From: RUG12461 sp045657665
GTDB lineage: Bacteria > Bacillota > Clostridia > Lachnospirales > Lachnospiraceae
Assembly: GCA_045657665.1 (NCBI GenBank)
Contig: JAZOTN010000028.1
Coordinates: 62,001-126,000, forward strand
Length of the DNA: 64,000 nt
Direction of reading: 5' to 3'
Positions 50,141-57,546 of the stretch are shown in pieces. Below the pieces are notes generated by a model. It saw only the letters and a list, made by a program, of their open reading frames with translations, searched no databases and was not told the DNA's origin. Made by a program: the position numbers and the translations under genes. Positions within the stretch are counted from its first letter, which is position 1, and every line of letters starts with the position of its first letter.

Positions 50141-50230
50141 AAAAAACTTAAGAGCGGGCAGCGCCCACTCTTAATCATGATTACTATCAAAGTCCTTAGT
50201 TACCTTATCACTTTTTTTCATGCGATGCAA
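50141..50230 (-). promoter_or_regulatory. Promoter and attenuator-like hairpin upstream of rimP
   Basis: On the minus strand TTGCAT (50225-50230) and TAAGGT (50202-50207) are 17 bases apart. Downstream, AGAGTGGGC and GCCCGCTCT form a strong hairpin (50148-50174) closed by TTAA/TTAA and followed by TTTTTT (50141-50146), 21 bases before the GTG start. This is a terminator in the leader, so the operon may be controlled by attenuation or antitermination. Confidence 0.6.
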
Positions 50231-50271
50231 GGCTTTTCTCGCAGCTTTTTGTATATTTTGCGGGAAAAAGA

Positions 50272-50298
50272 AAAAGCGCTTCAAAACGAAACGCTTTT
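50272..50298 (-). terminator. Intrinsic terminator after tRNA-Glu
   Basis: On the minus strand AAAAGCG and CGCTTTTT pair around a 13-base loop, followed by CTTTTT. It begins 7 bases after the tRNA. Confidence 0.7.
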
Positions 50299-50304
50299 AA
50301 AGAG

Positions 50305-50376
50305 CAGTTCGTAGGGGAATCGAACCCCTGTTTCCGCCGTGAGAGGGCGGCGTCTTAACCGCTTGACCAACGAACC
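50305..50376 (-). tRNA. tRNA-Glu, anticodon CTC
   Basis: This 72-nt cloverleaf on the minus strand reads GGUUCGU for the acceptor 5' strand, a D-arm with GGUCAAGCGGUUAAGAC, an anticodon stem CCGCC/GGCGG with loop CUCUCAC, and a T-arm with GGUUCGAUUCC. Anticodon CUC reads GAG. G1 pairs with U72 and CCA is not encoded. Confidence 0.95.
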
Positions 50377-50389
50377 AAGACCGTGGCTT

Positions 50390-50419
50390 ATGATAACACA
50401 CCCACGGCATAAAAAGCAA
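50390..50419 (-). promoter_or_regulatory. Promoter of tRNA-Glu
   Basis: On the minus strand TTGCTT (50414-50419) and TATCAT (50390-50395) are 18 bases apart, just upstream of the tRNA. Confidence 0.5.
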
Positions 50420-50567
50420 GAGCTTTTTTTAATTATTTATTCCTCGTGTTACTATTCACAGTCTTTTGACTTCTCATGATCTTTTTTCCCCTTACACGTG
50501 ACGATTCTTTTCTTGGATGAAATGCTCAAAAAGTTAGATATTTCCTGACTTTTTTTGCATTTTTCTA

Positions 50568-50608
50568 TTGCTTTTTAAATCGTCATGTGTTATACTATAC
50601 ATGACGAT
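50568..50608 (+). promoter_or_regulatory. Promoter with inverted repeat in front of the transposase genes
   Basis: TTGCTT (50568-50573) and TATACT (50591-50596) are 17 bases apart. The -10 lies in the loop of a perfect inverted repeat ATCGTCATGT/ACATGACGAT (50579-50588, 50599-50608). A related half-site, ACGTGACGAT, is at 50496-50505. The repeat may be a repressor or transposase binding site. Confidence 0.6.
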
Positions 50609-50626
50609 ATTTAAGGAGGTGAACAC

Positions 50627-50938
50627 ATGGCAATCACGTATAACAAAGACAAAAGATCTGGTTTAACCTACGCCTACGAAACGACTTATGTTTGGGATAA
50701 GGAGAAAAAACAATCCCGTTCAAAACGTACGCTTATAGGGCGTGTCGATGAGGCTACCGGCGAAATAGTTCCTACTGACGGACGCGGTCGCAAACGCAGC
50801 CCAAATTATGTTCCTTCAGATGACGAGTATGTTATGCCCAAAACAGTTAAGGAACTTAAAGCTGAAGTCTTACGCCTTTTGGAAGAAAATTCTGTTCTTC
50901 GTAAAGAAATCCAGAAGCTTAAGTCTAAAAGGAGCTGA
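50627..50938 (+). CDS. Small accessory protein of IS66-type element
   Basis: This 103-residue protein shows a basic N-terminus (TYNKDKRSGLTYAYET), the stretch KRTLIGRVDEATGEIVPT, and a C-terminal coiled coil (ELKAEVLRLLEENSVLRKEIQKL). Such proteins often stand directly in front of clostridial transposase genes; the function is not known to me. AAGGAGGTG precedes the ATG. It ends 9 bases before the transposase. Confidence 0.7.
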   Translation: MAITYNKDKRSGLTYAYETTYVWDKEKKQSRSKRTLIGRVDEATGEIVPTDGRGRKRSPNYVPSDDEYVMPKTVKELKAEVLRLLEENSVLRKEIQKLKSKRS

Positions 50939-50947
50939 CAGCCATTC

Positions 50948-52711
50948 ATGACACTCAAGGAAGCCTATGAAAAGCGCCGTCAGGAAGTTCTGGCTCTTCA
51001 GAGGGAAAACACGCGGCTCAGATCTACCATTGAAAAATTAAAGGTCGGTACGTATGTGGATGCCGAGAAGGCTGATCACATACGTACCATCAACCGGCTG
51101 ACTCAGGAAAACCAGCATCTCACTAATGAGCTCAACCGGTACAGGGATCTGTATCGCCAGCAGGTGATCGTCCGCGAGAATTTCAATGCAATCTCTTCCG
51201 ACGCTTCCTTTGAGCTTGATTCCGTAAAGAAAGAGCTTAAGGAATACAAGGACAAATGTGAAATCCTTGAGCGGCGTCTTGATGCCGTCTTAAAAAACAG
51301 TGCCACCGAAAACACTGAGTTCCTTGCCCAGATCGATGCCTTGAAGGATGCCCTTCTCAAGGAAAAGGCAAAGGCTGACACCGACAGTACGAACAGTTCT
51401 CTTCCAACAAGCAAAACTCCAATAGGAAAGAGCAAGCACATTCCCAACTCCCGCGAGAAAACCGGGAGAAAACGCGGAGGTCAGTCTGGTCACGAAAAGC
51501 ATTCCCTCGTACCATTCTCTGCTGATGAGGTAAATGAGTATGAGCAATTCTTACTTGATGCCTGTCCGGATTGCGGATGCAACTCACTCACTTTGCTTGA
51601 GAAACGTGAAAAAGATGTCCTTGATTATGAAGTACGTATCATCAGAAGAAGGAACTCTTTCTACGTCTATCAGTGCGACGACTGCGGTCACATCGTTCAC
51701 TCTCCGATCCCTCTGAATCTGAAGGAAAACATTCAGTACGGCAGTAACGTTCAGGCCCTTGCCCTTTCCCTCACCAACATCGGTTTTGTCAGTATCAATC
51801 GTACAAAGAGAATCATCGAAGGACTTACCGGTGGAGTTATACACCTGTCGGAAGGATTTATATGCAAGCTCCAACAGCGTGCTTATGATGCACTTGCACC
51901 CTTCGAGCGTGAAGTCCGGATGTTCTGTATTTCTTCGAAGTATCTTTGCTGGGATGATACCGTCATATTTATTAATACAATGCGTGCCTGCCTTCGTTTC
52001 TATGGCAACGAACAGATCGCTCTTTTCGTAGCTCACGAGAAGAAAGATCGCGCCAGTATTGATGACGATTCCATACTTGCTGCTTTATCCAAAGATACAG
52101 TCGTTGTTCACGATCATGTAGTCATAAACTATAACGATGACTTCCAATTCACAAATGCAGAATGTAACCAGCATGTGCAAAGGGATCTTCAAAAGCTTCA
52201 CGATATATCACATCTGTCATGGCCTCTGGCTCTTAAGAAGCTGATCGCCTCCACGATTCATGATCGCAACACTCTGATCGAACAGGGAATACATGAATTC
52301 ACAAGAGAATGCATTACTGAGTTCCACAGAAGGCTGGATCAAATACTATCCGAGGCTGAATCCCAACACGCAGATACGATTGGGCATTATTACGAAACCG
52401 ATGATCTAAACCTCATAAAGCGGATTCGAAAATATCGTGACAGCTACTTCCGCTGGCTTACAGATTTCAACATCCCGCCAACAAACAACATCTCAGAAAG
52501 AAATCTCCGACCGGCAAAGGTAAAACAAAAGGTCTCCGGACAATACATCGCCATAACGAGCGCCCGATACTTTGCAAGGATACGAACATACTTGCAGACC
52601 TGCCGAATTTATAACGTGTCGGAAACGGATGCCCTGTCACGTCTTACAGCCGGATTTCCTTACTCCCTCTCGGAGTTAATGGCGGATGCTCAAACCCGCC
52701 TTGTTTCCTGA
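50948..52711 (+). CDS. IS66 family transposase
   Basis: The 587 residues start with a coiled coil (about 1-135), then a helix-turn-helix/zinc region with DACPDCGCNS and YQCDDCGHI. The IS66 catalytic domain follows, with CWDDTVIFI (first Asp), VVHDHVVINY (second Asp) and PPTNNISERNLRPAKVKQKVSG (Glu), and the conserved C-terminal RIRTYLQTCR. It appears intact. Confidence 0.93.
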   Translation: MTLKEAYEKRRQEVLALQRENTRLRSTIEKLKVGTYVDAEKADHIRTINRLTQENQHLTNELNRYRDLYRQQVIVRENFNAISSDASFELDSVKKELKEYKDKCEILERRLDAVLKNSATENTEFLAQIDALKDALLKEKAKADTDSTNSSLPTSKTPIGKSKHIPNSREKTGRKRGGQSGHEKHSLVPFSADEVNEYEQFLLDACPDCGCNSLTLLEKREKDVLDYEVRIIRRRNSFYVYQCDDCGHIVHSPIPLNLKENIQYGSNVQALALSLTNIGFVSINRTKRIIEGLTGGVIHLSEGFICKLQQRAYDALAPFEREVRMFCISSKYLCWDDTVIFINTMRACLRFYGNEQIALFVAHEKKDRASIDDDSILAALSKDTVVVHDHVVINYNDDFQFTNAECNQHVQRDLQKLHDISHLSWPLALKKLIASTIHDRNTLIEQGIHEFTRECITEFHRRLDQILSEAESQHADTIGHYYETDDLNLIKRIRKYRDSYFRWLTDFNIPPTNNISERNLRPAKVKQKVSGQYIAITSARYFARIRTYLQTCRIYNVSETDALSRLTAGFPYSLSELMADAQTRLVS

Positions 52712-52722
52712 CCCCAAAATCA

Positions 52723-53772
52723 TTATTCAGTTTTTTCTATTTGGCTGTGAATAGTAACTTCCTCGTACCCGTTCGGATTGTTTTTTTGCCAGTTCCAGCT
52801 GTCCGCGCACATCTCACGAATCCCGTTCTCCGCTTTCCAGCCGAGCTCATTGAGAGCTTTCGTGGCATCCGCGTAGTTCTTTGCGATATCTCCGGCTCTC
52901 CGCGGCTTGATCTCATACGGAATCTTCACACCGGTCGCTTCTTCAAAGCTCCTTACGATATCCAGAACGCTGTAGCCGACACCGGTGCCTAGGTTATAGA
53001 TACAAAGCCCCGCATTTTCCTTGATCTTCTTTAAGGCTTTCACATGACCGACCGCAAGATCGACCACATGGATATAGTCCCGGACGCCCGTACCATCCGG
53101 CGTATCGTAGTCGTTTCCGAACACACCGAGCTTTTCCAGCTTCCCGACCGCCACCTGAGTGATGTAAGGCATCAGGTTATTCGGAATCCCATTCGGATTC
53201 TCCCCGATCCTGCCGCTCTTATGCGCCCCGATCGGATTGAAATAACGAAGCAGGATCACATTCCACTCCGGATCCGCCTTTTGCATGTCGGATAAAATCT
53301 GCTCCAGCATGGACTTTGTCCAGCCATACGGATTCGTGCAGGTCCCTTTCGGCGTTTCTTCCGTCACCGGTACATGTTCCGGTGTGCCATATACCGTGGA
53401 TGAACTGGAAAAAATAATGTTCTTGCAGCCGTTCTTCCTCATCTCATCCACCAGCGTCAGTGTCCCCGTGATATTATTGTTATAGTACTCCCAGGGCTTC
53501 TGCACAGACTCTCCTACTGCCTTAAGTCCCGCAAAATGAATACAGGAATCGATCTCCTGCTCCGCAAAGATCTTCTGGAGGATTGTGCGGTCCAGGATAT
53601 CCCCTTTATAGAACTTAAGGTCCTTTCCCGTGATCTCTTTCACACGGTCCAGTGATTTCTCGCTTGCATTTGACAGATTATCCAGAACCACTACCTCATA
53701 ACCCGCATCAAGAAGCTCCACGCAGGTATGACTTCCGATATATCCGGCTCCGCCGGTCACTAAAATCGCCAT
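52723..53772 (-). CDS. galE: UDP-glucose 4-epimerase GalE
   Basis: GalE interconverts UDP-glucose and UDP-galactose. From ATG 53772 (MAILVTGGAGYIGSHTCVEL) it has 349 residues. Motifs are the NAD-binding GGAGYIGSH, the catalytic Ser/Thr in FSSSSTVYG and YGWTK, in which the Tyr-xxx-Lys pair is visible, and GVRDYIHVVDLAVGH. The usual end NNPNGY is followed by 13 extra residues, possibly because the element next door supplied a new stop. Confidence 0.95.
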   Translation of the reverse strand: MAILVTGGAGYIGSHTCVELLDAGYEVVVLDNLSNASEKSLDRVKEITGKDLKFYKGDILDRTILQKIFAEQEIDSCIHFAGLKAVGESVQKPWEYYNNNITGTLTLVDEMRKNGCKNIIFSSSSTVYGTPEHVPVTEETPKGTCTNPYGWTKSMLEQILSDMQKADPEWNVILLRYFNPIGAHKSGRIGENPNGIPNNLMPYITQVAVGKLEKLGVFGNDYDTPDGTGVRDYIHVVDLAVGHVKALKKIKENAGLCIYNLGTGVGYSVLDIVRSFEEATGVKIPYEIKPRRAGDIAKNYADATKALNELGWKAENGIREMCADSWNWQKNNPNGYEEVTIHSQIEKTE

Positions 53773-53802
53773 GCTTTTCTCTCCTTTATATGTCTTTTCC
53801 AG

Positions 53803-53808
53803 AGTATA
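53803..53808 (-). promoter_or_regulatory. Possible extended -10 of galE
   Basis: On the minus strand TGTTATACT lies about 31 bases upstream of the galE ATG; no strong -35 is visible. Confidence 0.35.
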
Positions 53809-53833
53809 ACACAAAAACAAGCTCAACACCACT

Positions 53834-53861
53834 AAAAAAGAGCCCCGGAGGACTCTTTTTT
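53834..53861 (-). terminator. Intrinsic terminator after rplT
   Basis: On the minus strand AAAAAAGAG and CTCTTTTTT pair with a GC-rich inner stem. It begins 9 bases after the rplT stop. Confidence 0.8.
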
Positions 53862-53869
53862 CATTTGTT

Positions 53870-54226
53870 TTACGCTACTTTTTCTTTTGCAAGCTCTGCC
53901 AGCGTCGTGAAGCCTTCCGCATCATTAACTGCCATGTCCGCAAGCACCTTACGGTTCATCTCCACGCCTGCGAGCTTCAGCCCATACATGAATCTGCTGT
54001 AGGAAAGGCCGTTCATGCGTGCCGCAGCATTGATACGCGCGATCCAAAGGCCTCTCATCTGGCGCTTTCTCTGCTTTCTGCCTGCATAGCTGCTGGTCAG
54101 CGCTCTCATAACGGACTGCTTTGCCACGCGATACTGTTTGCTGCGTGCTCCGCGGTATCCCTTTGCGAGCTTCAATACTCTGTTATGTCTTTTTCTTGCG
54201 TTTAAACCGCCTTTTATTCTTGCCAT
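53870..54226 (-). CDS. rplT: 50S ribosomal protein L20
   Basis: The 118 residues show standard L20 sequence: RIKGGLNARKRHNRVLKLAKGYRG, KQSVMRALTSSYAGRKQRKRQMRGLWIARINAA and GLSYSRFMYGLKLAGVE. It assembles early on 23S rRNA and usually represses its operon through the leader of infC. Confidence 0.99.
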   Translation of the reverse strand: MARIKGGLNARKRHNRVLKLAKGYRGARSKQYRVAKQSVMRALTSSYAGRKQRKRQMRGLWIARINAAARMNGLSYSRFMYGLKLAGVEMNRKVLADMAVNDAEGFTTLAELAKEKVA

Positions 54227-54254
54227 CTTTTGTCACCTCTTTCCAAAAGCCGCA

Positions 54255-54452
54255 TCAAAGATACGGCAGAATCTTCTTCATTACCTTCTCATTGCTCTCA
54301 TCCACCATCGTCGCATGACGAAGATTTCTCTTGTTCTTGGTGGTCTTCTTGGTCAGAATGTGGCGACGATAAGCCTTATTCCTCTTCAGCTTTCCAGTTC
54401 CGGTTGCCTTAAAGCGCTTTGCTGCTGCGCTTTTTGTTTTCATTTTTGGCAT
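54255..54452 (-). CDS. rpmI: 50S ribosomal protein L35
   Basis: This is a 65-residue L35: MPKMKTKSAAAKRFKATGTGK, then AYRRHILTKKTTKNKRNLR. It is the middle gene of infC-rpmI-rplT. Confidence 0.98.
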   Translation of the reverse strand: MPKMKTKSAAAKRFKATGTGKLKRNKAYRRHILTKKTTKNKRNLRHATMVDESNEKVMKKILPYL

Positions 54453-54482
54453 ATTTACGTCCTCCTTAATCGTGATCGATAA

Positions 54483-54986
54483 TTATTTTTTCTCGGAAAT
54501 CACCATTGAGATCGTCCGGCCTTCCACCTTCGGTGCCTTCTCGATCACAACACTGTCCCCGAGCTCTGCCGCAAAATCGTCCAGAATGTGTTTATGATCC
54601 TGCATATGAGCCATTTCACGTCCCCTGAAGCGCAGCGTGATCTTTACCTTGTTTCCTTTTGCAAGGAATTTCTTCGCCGCATTGCGTTTCGTATTGAGGT
54701 CATTAGTGTCGATGTTTGGAGAAAGACGGATCTCCTTTAACTCCACGGTCTTTTGTTTCTTCCGCGCCTCTTTTTCCTTTTGAAGCTGCTCGTATTTAAA
54801 CTTGCCGAAATCGACGATCCGGCATACCGGCGGCTTCGCGGTGGGCGCGATCATCACGAGATCCAGCTCCGCTTCATCCGCAAGCTTCTGTGCATCCTTT
54901 GTCGGCATCACGCCGAGCTGCTCCCCGTCCTCTCCGATGACACGTACTTCTTTGTCACGGATCTGTTCATTGATCAGTTGTTTAAT
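54483..54986 (-). CDS. infC: Translation initiation factor IF-3, AUU start codon
   Basis: I start infC at ATT (54984-54986), since GGAGGT lies 6 bases before it and the protein then begins IKQLINEQIRDKEVRVIGED. This gives 167 residues, whereas the in-frame ATG 12 codons upstream would place the ribosome-binding site inside the gene. Rare AUU starts let IF-3 repress its own synthesis. Domains: N-terminal up to about residue 75, then the C-terminal domain with EIRLSPNIDTNDL and VKITLRFRGREMAH. Confidence 0.93.
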   Translation of the reverse strand: MKQLINEQIRDKEVRVIGEDGEQLGVMPTKDAQKLADEAELDLVMIAPTAKPPVCRIVDFGKFKYEQLQKEKEARKKQKTVELKEIRLSPNIDTNDLNTKRNAAKKFLAKGNKVKITLRFRGREMAHMQDHKHILDDFAAELGDSVVIEKAPKVEGRTISMVISEKK

Positions 54987-55007
54987 GGTTCTACCTCCAA
55001 GAAAACA

Positions 55008-55160
55008 TAAAAAATGGATCATCCGCAGGGATCATCCACTCCATAATCATACAATCTAACATCCTAACATTTATAAAGTAAGGTTGCTAAATAGTGAACC
55101 CGAGTCGCCTGATTGCGCTAAGGTGAGAGTCGATCCTCTGCTTCGTTTTTGCAACAGTAG
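55008..55160 (-). ncRNA. L20-type leader with attenuator upstream of infC
   Basis: On the minus strand the leader contains GACTCTCACCTTAGC and GGCGACTCGGGTTCAC, which resemble the conserved core of the Firmicute L20 leader by memory. It ends in a terminator hairpin (TGGATGATCC against GGATGATCCA, 55015-55038, one mismatch) followed by TTTTTT, 22 bases before the infC ribosome-binding site. L20 binding would favour termination. Confidence 0.65.
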
Positions 55161-55161
55161 T

Positions 55162-55190
55162 AAATTATCATAGTTTTTCACGGGAGTCAA
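55162..55190 (-). promoter_or_regulatory. Promoter of infC-rpmI-rplT
   Basis: On the minus strand TTGACT (55185-55190) and TAATTT (55162-55167) are 17 bases apart; an overlapping GATAAT is the alternative -10. Confidence 0.5.
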
Positions 55191-55213
55191 GGGGTTTGAG
55201 AAAAAATCTTTCA

Positions 55214-55240
55214 GGAGACAGGGGACGGTTCTCTGTCTCC
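55214..55240. repeat. GGAGACAG/CTGTCTCC hairpin repeat
   Basis: There is an 8-base perfect stem GGAGACAG/CTGTCTCC around an 11-base loop. The 20-base core GGAGACAGGGGACGGTTCTC is also found, on the other strand, beside pnp (38121-38146). Confidence 0.7.
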
Positions 55241-55245
55241 TTTTT

Positions 55246-55523
55246 GGCAAAAGCCTGGAAAGTATTCTTTTGATGGGACTGTCGGGGATGTCGGCTGCTC
55301 ACTGCATCCGAAGTTAAGATTTTCCAAGGCATTTGCGTATGGTAATCATAACGTACGCAAACGGTCGTAACGCACCATCCGGGTGCGTACTCCCTGTCCT
55401 CGCCCTCCATGGCTCGGACTTGCTGGTATCAGATGCAAATACCCGGAAAATCTAAACTTCTCCTGATGTTCGCAGCCGACATCCCCGGCAATTCCCATCA
55501 GCGAATGCTATGAGGCTTTTGCC
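55246..55523. repeat. Large branched palindromic element
   Basis: Outer arms are GGCAAAAGCC (55246-55255) and GGCTTTTGCC (55514-55523). Next come long arms with GATGGGA, GTCGGGGATGTCGGCTGC and GAAGTT/AGATTTTCC, matching GGAAAATCT, AACTTC, GCAGCCGACATCCCCG and TCCCATC. The centre has TTTGCGTA/TACGCAAA and GCACC/GGGTGC hairpins. It is a non-coding, MITE-like or structured-RNA candidate. Confidence 0.65.
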
Positions 55524-55567
55524 TTAAAAGTTTTTCCAGTTACTACGATGTTTTTTCCAATGGCAAA

Positions 55568-56190
55568 TCAGCGTCTCATCATTAAACCAATTAACACTGC
55601 ATCTGCGAAAAAACTGCTTGATGCATTTTGTTGTTGCTGCAAATCATTGATTTGTCTTTGCATGTTTTGCGTCAACCTTTGTTGCTCCCAACGATCCATC
55701 TGTTCAACATATAGATTAACGGCTTCTTTCATTGTGTCCGCGCGTCCGTTTACAAAACAGTTCAGTATATAATTACAAGCTATATAATATCGATAATCCG
55801 GCGGCAATACCAAAAGTTCATTACAAAAGTACCGTTCAACGAATTTTCTTTTTTCTTCAATTGCCACCTGCTGATATGCCTTTTTTTTCGTGAAGAAATA
55901 ATATAAAGAAGAATAGCCGTTACTCCCGCCATTATAAATGGGAGCGCCATAAGAAATAACAATAGGTGCCTCGTCGTATCAGGATTAAGGTTAGGTTGAT
56001 CTGAAAACATAAACTTTGTAAAAATCACAAAAAAGACGAGCCATACTGCAGGTATTGCTATGCAATATACTATCGTATGAACCCCCTTATTTTTATAATT
56101 AGATGATATCTCCTTATCAAAATTTGCAATTTCTAAGTAGATCGGTTCTGCAACGCTTAAACTCCTGATAATTTCCTGTTTGTTTTCCAT
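55568..56190 (-). pseudogene. Membrane protein of unknown family, frameshifted at an A8 run
   Basis: Two overlapping frames read as one protein of 207 residues if one base is added in the run of eight A (minus strand, 55881-55888). The first part, from ATG 56190, has two membrane helices (about 39-61 and 75-98). After the run the second frame continues KAYQQVAIEEKRKFVERYF and ends with a Gln-rich coiled coil and a hydrophobic end. The shift may be a real mutation, a sequencing error or slippage-based expression. No family is recognised. Confidence 0.7.
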
Positions 56191-56223
56191 AGTATGCCCC
56201 TCTTTCTTTGCTAAATGAATGCA

Positions 56224-56790
56224 CTATTTTCGTTTTATTTGATCAGCCTCTTCTTTTGAGATTTCGTTTTCAGGATTCTCTGTTTTTCCCCAATAAACAT
56301 AAAAATAATCGTCCGTAATATAGAGTTTGTAATAACTGACGCTATTATCATAATCAGAAACAAATTTATATAGAATATAGTCATCGCCATAGGAAACGAT
56401 ATCATCTTTGTCAACACCATATCCGCCAATCCAATTCATGTAACCATCTTCAGATATTTCAAATGCATGATAAGAATCTTCATCCAGATACTCGCCGGCG
56501 ATATTTCTCAAAAGCTCATCCAGTGATACCGTGGAGTCACCTCCATTAGAGTCATCAGGCACATTTTCTGTATTCTCCTCTTCCGTGTTCGAAATTTCGG
56601 TCTCTTTATCAACTTCAGTTTCTAAATCGGTATCAAGTTCAATAAACGATTCATCTTTTGAATCGATTCCATTCTCCGTTTCAACCGGGAGTTCTGTATT
56701 AATACTTGCAACAGAGACATTCGTATTCCCACACCCGGCAAAAGCAATCACTAACGGCAATATCAAAAAGCCAATCTTTCTTCCTTTCAT
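56224..56790 (-). CDS. Hypothetical lipoprotein
   Basis: From ATG 56790 (MKGRKIGFLILPLVIAFAG) it has 188 residues: a signal peptide with lipobox AFAGC, an acidic Thr/Glu/Asp-rich stretch to about residue 95, and a C-terminal domain rich in Tyr and Asp (YMNWIGGYGVDKDDIVSYGD). No family is recognised. It is divergent from an XRE regulator across a shared palindrome. Confidence 0.75.
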   Translation of the reverse strand: MKGRKIGFLILPLVIAFAGCGNTNVSVASINTELPVETENGIDSKDESFIELDTDLETEVDKETEISNTEEENTENVPDDSNGGDSTVSLDELLRNIAGEYLDEDSYHAFEISEDGYMNWIGGYGVDKDDIVSYGDDYILYKFVSDYDNSVSYYKLYITDDYFYVYWGKTENPENEISKEEADQIKRK

Positions 56791-56898
56791 ATGAGGCCCC
56801 CAGCAAATCAAAATACATATCTTTTCTTCAAAAGAATAGACACCTGTTTTCCCTGTATATCATTTCAACACAACAAAGATATAACAAAAAACTCCTAA

Positions 56899-56944
56899 AG
56901 TCAACGGCGTGCCGTTAATATGCGTTCGGCACAAACTCTATAAT
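56899..56944. promoter_or_regulatory. Divergent promoters sharing a 14-base palindrome
   Basis: The perfect palindrome AACGGCGTGCCGTT (56903-56916) overlaps TTGACT (minus strand, 56899-56904), a -35 candidate for the lipoprotein. It also overlaps TTAATA (56915-56920), a -35 candidate for the XRE gene with TATAAT at 56939-56944. It is a likely operator, perhaps for the XRE protein itself. Confidence 0.5.
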
Positions 56945-56976
56945 TCTATATAGAAATCAACTTCAGGGGTAGCTGT

Positions 56977-57219
56977 ATGACTTATTCCGATATCGTCGCC
57001 AAGCGGCTAAAGGAATTATGCAAGGATAAAAAAATAACGGTAAATAAACTGGCCACTTTAAGTGGCATTACGCAAAGCACTGTAGAAGACATTGTTGCCG
57101 GAAAAACAAAGAATCCAAAACTAAAGACCCTGCACAAACTTGCACAGGGTCTTGATATGACACTTTCTGAATTATTTGATTTCAAAGAGATGAACGAAAC
57201 AACGTTTGACGATGAATGA
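56977..57219 (+). CDS. XRE family transcriptional regulator
   Basis: This 80-residue protein is almost entirely a helix-turn-helix domain: IVAKRLKELCKDKKITVNKLA, TLSGITQSTVEDIVAGKTKNPK and LKTLHKLAQGLDMTLSELFDF. It has no other domain. AGGGG precedes the ATG. It converges on the toxin gene 9 bases away and probably controls itself and the divergent lipoprotein gene. Confidence 0.9.
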   Translation: MTYSDIVAKRLKELCKDKKITVNKLATLSGITQSTVEDIVAGKTKNPKLKTLHKLAQGLDMTLSELFDFKEMNETTFDDE

Positions 57220-57228
57220 ACATACAGA

Positions 57229-57534
57229 CTACTTCACCCCACTCATCTTTTTATAAATATCCCCTCTTGGCCCTGCCAGAAGTGTATTCACGACAACAAC
57301 AATGTTGTTTATCACTGTATAGACGATTCTGTACCCTCTTAGCTTTATCCGGTAATATTCGTTCTTCTTTCCTTTTATCCGTTTTACATCTACACTCTCC
57401 GGATGCTCACCAACTAACAGCTCTCTGATCGCATCCTCGTATTGGTTGCGGATGCTTTCATGCTCTTTGAAAAACTTATCCGCAGCTTTTGCATACTGAA
57501 TACTATATGAAAATAATTCATTTTTTGTGCTCAT
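57229..57534 (-). CDS. RelE/ParE family toxin
   Basis: From ATG 57534 (MSTKNELFSYSIQYAKAAD) it has 101 residues; a GTG three codons earlier is possible. It shows the RelE/ParE fold pattern: YAKAADKFFKEHESIRNQY helices, then KRIKGKKNEYYRIKLRGYRIVYTV and a strand VVVVNTLLAGPRGDIYK. It probably inhibits translation (mRNA cleavage) or gyrase and is neutralised by the upstream antitoxin, 12 bases away. Confidence 0.87.
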   Translation of the reverse strand: MSTKNELFSYSIQYAKAADKFFKEHESIRNQYEDAIRELLVGEHPESVDVKRIKGKKNEYYRIKLRGYRIVYTVINNIVVVVNTLLAGPRGDIYKKMSGVK

Positions 57535-57546
57535 ATGATCCACCGG

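Larger units (their letters stand above)
50627..52711 (+). mobile_element. IS66-type insertion element, ends not defined
   Basis: Two plus-strand genes form the element, in a region otherwise coded on the minus strand. No matching terminal inverted repeats could be found by eye. The right end must lie within the 11 bases before the galE stop or inside galE. tnpA/tnpB of classical IS66 are absent. It lies 250 bases from a tRNA gene. Confidence 0.7.
54987..55567. other. 581-base non-coding region
   Basis: This region holds the infC leader and promoter (55008-55190), a GGAGACAG-type hairpin (55214-55240) and a 278-base branched palindrome (55246-55523). No gene is seen. Confidence 0.6.
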
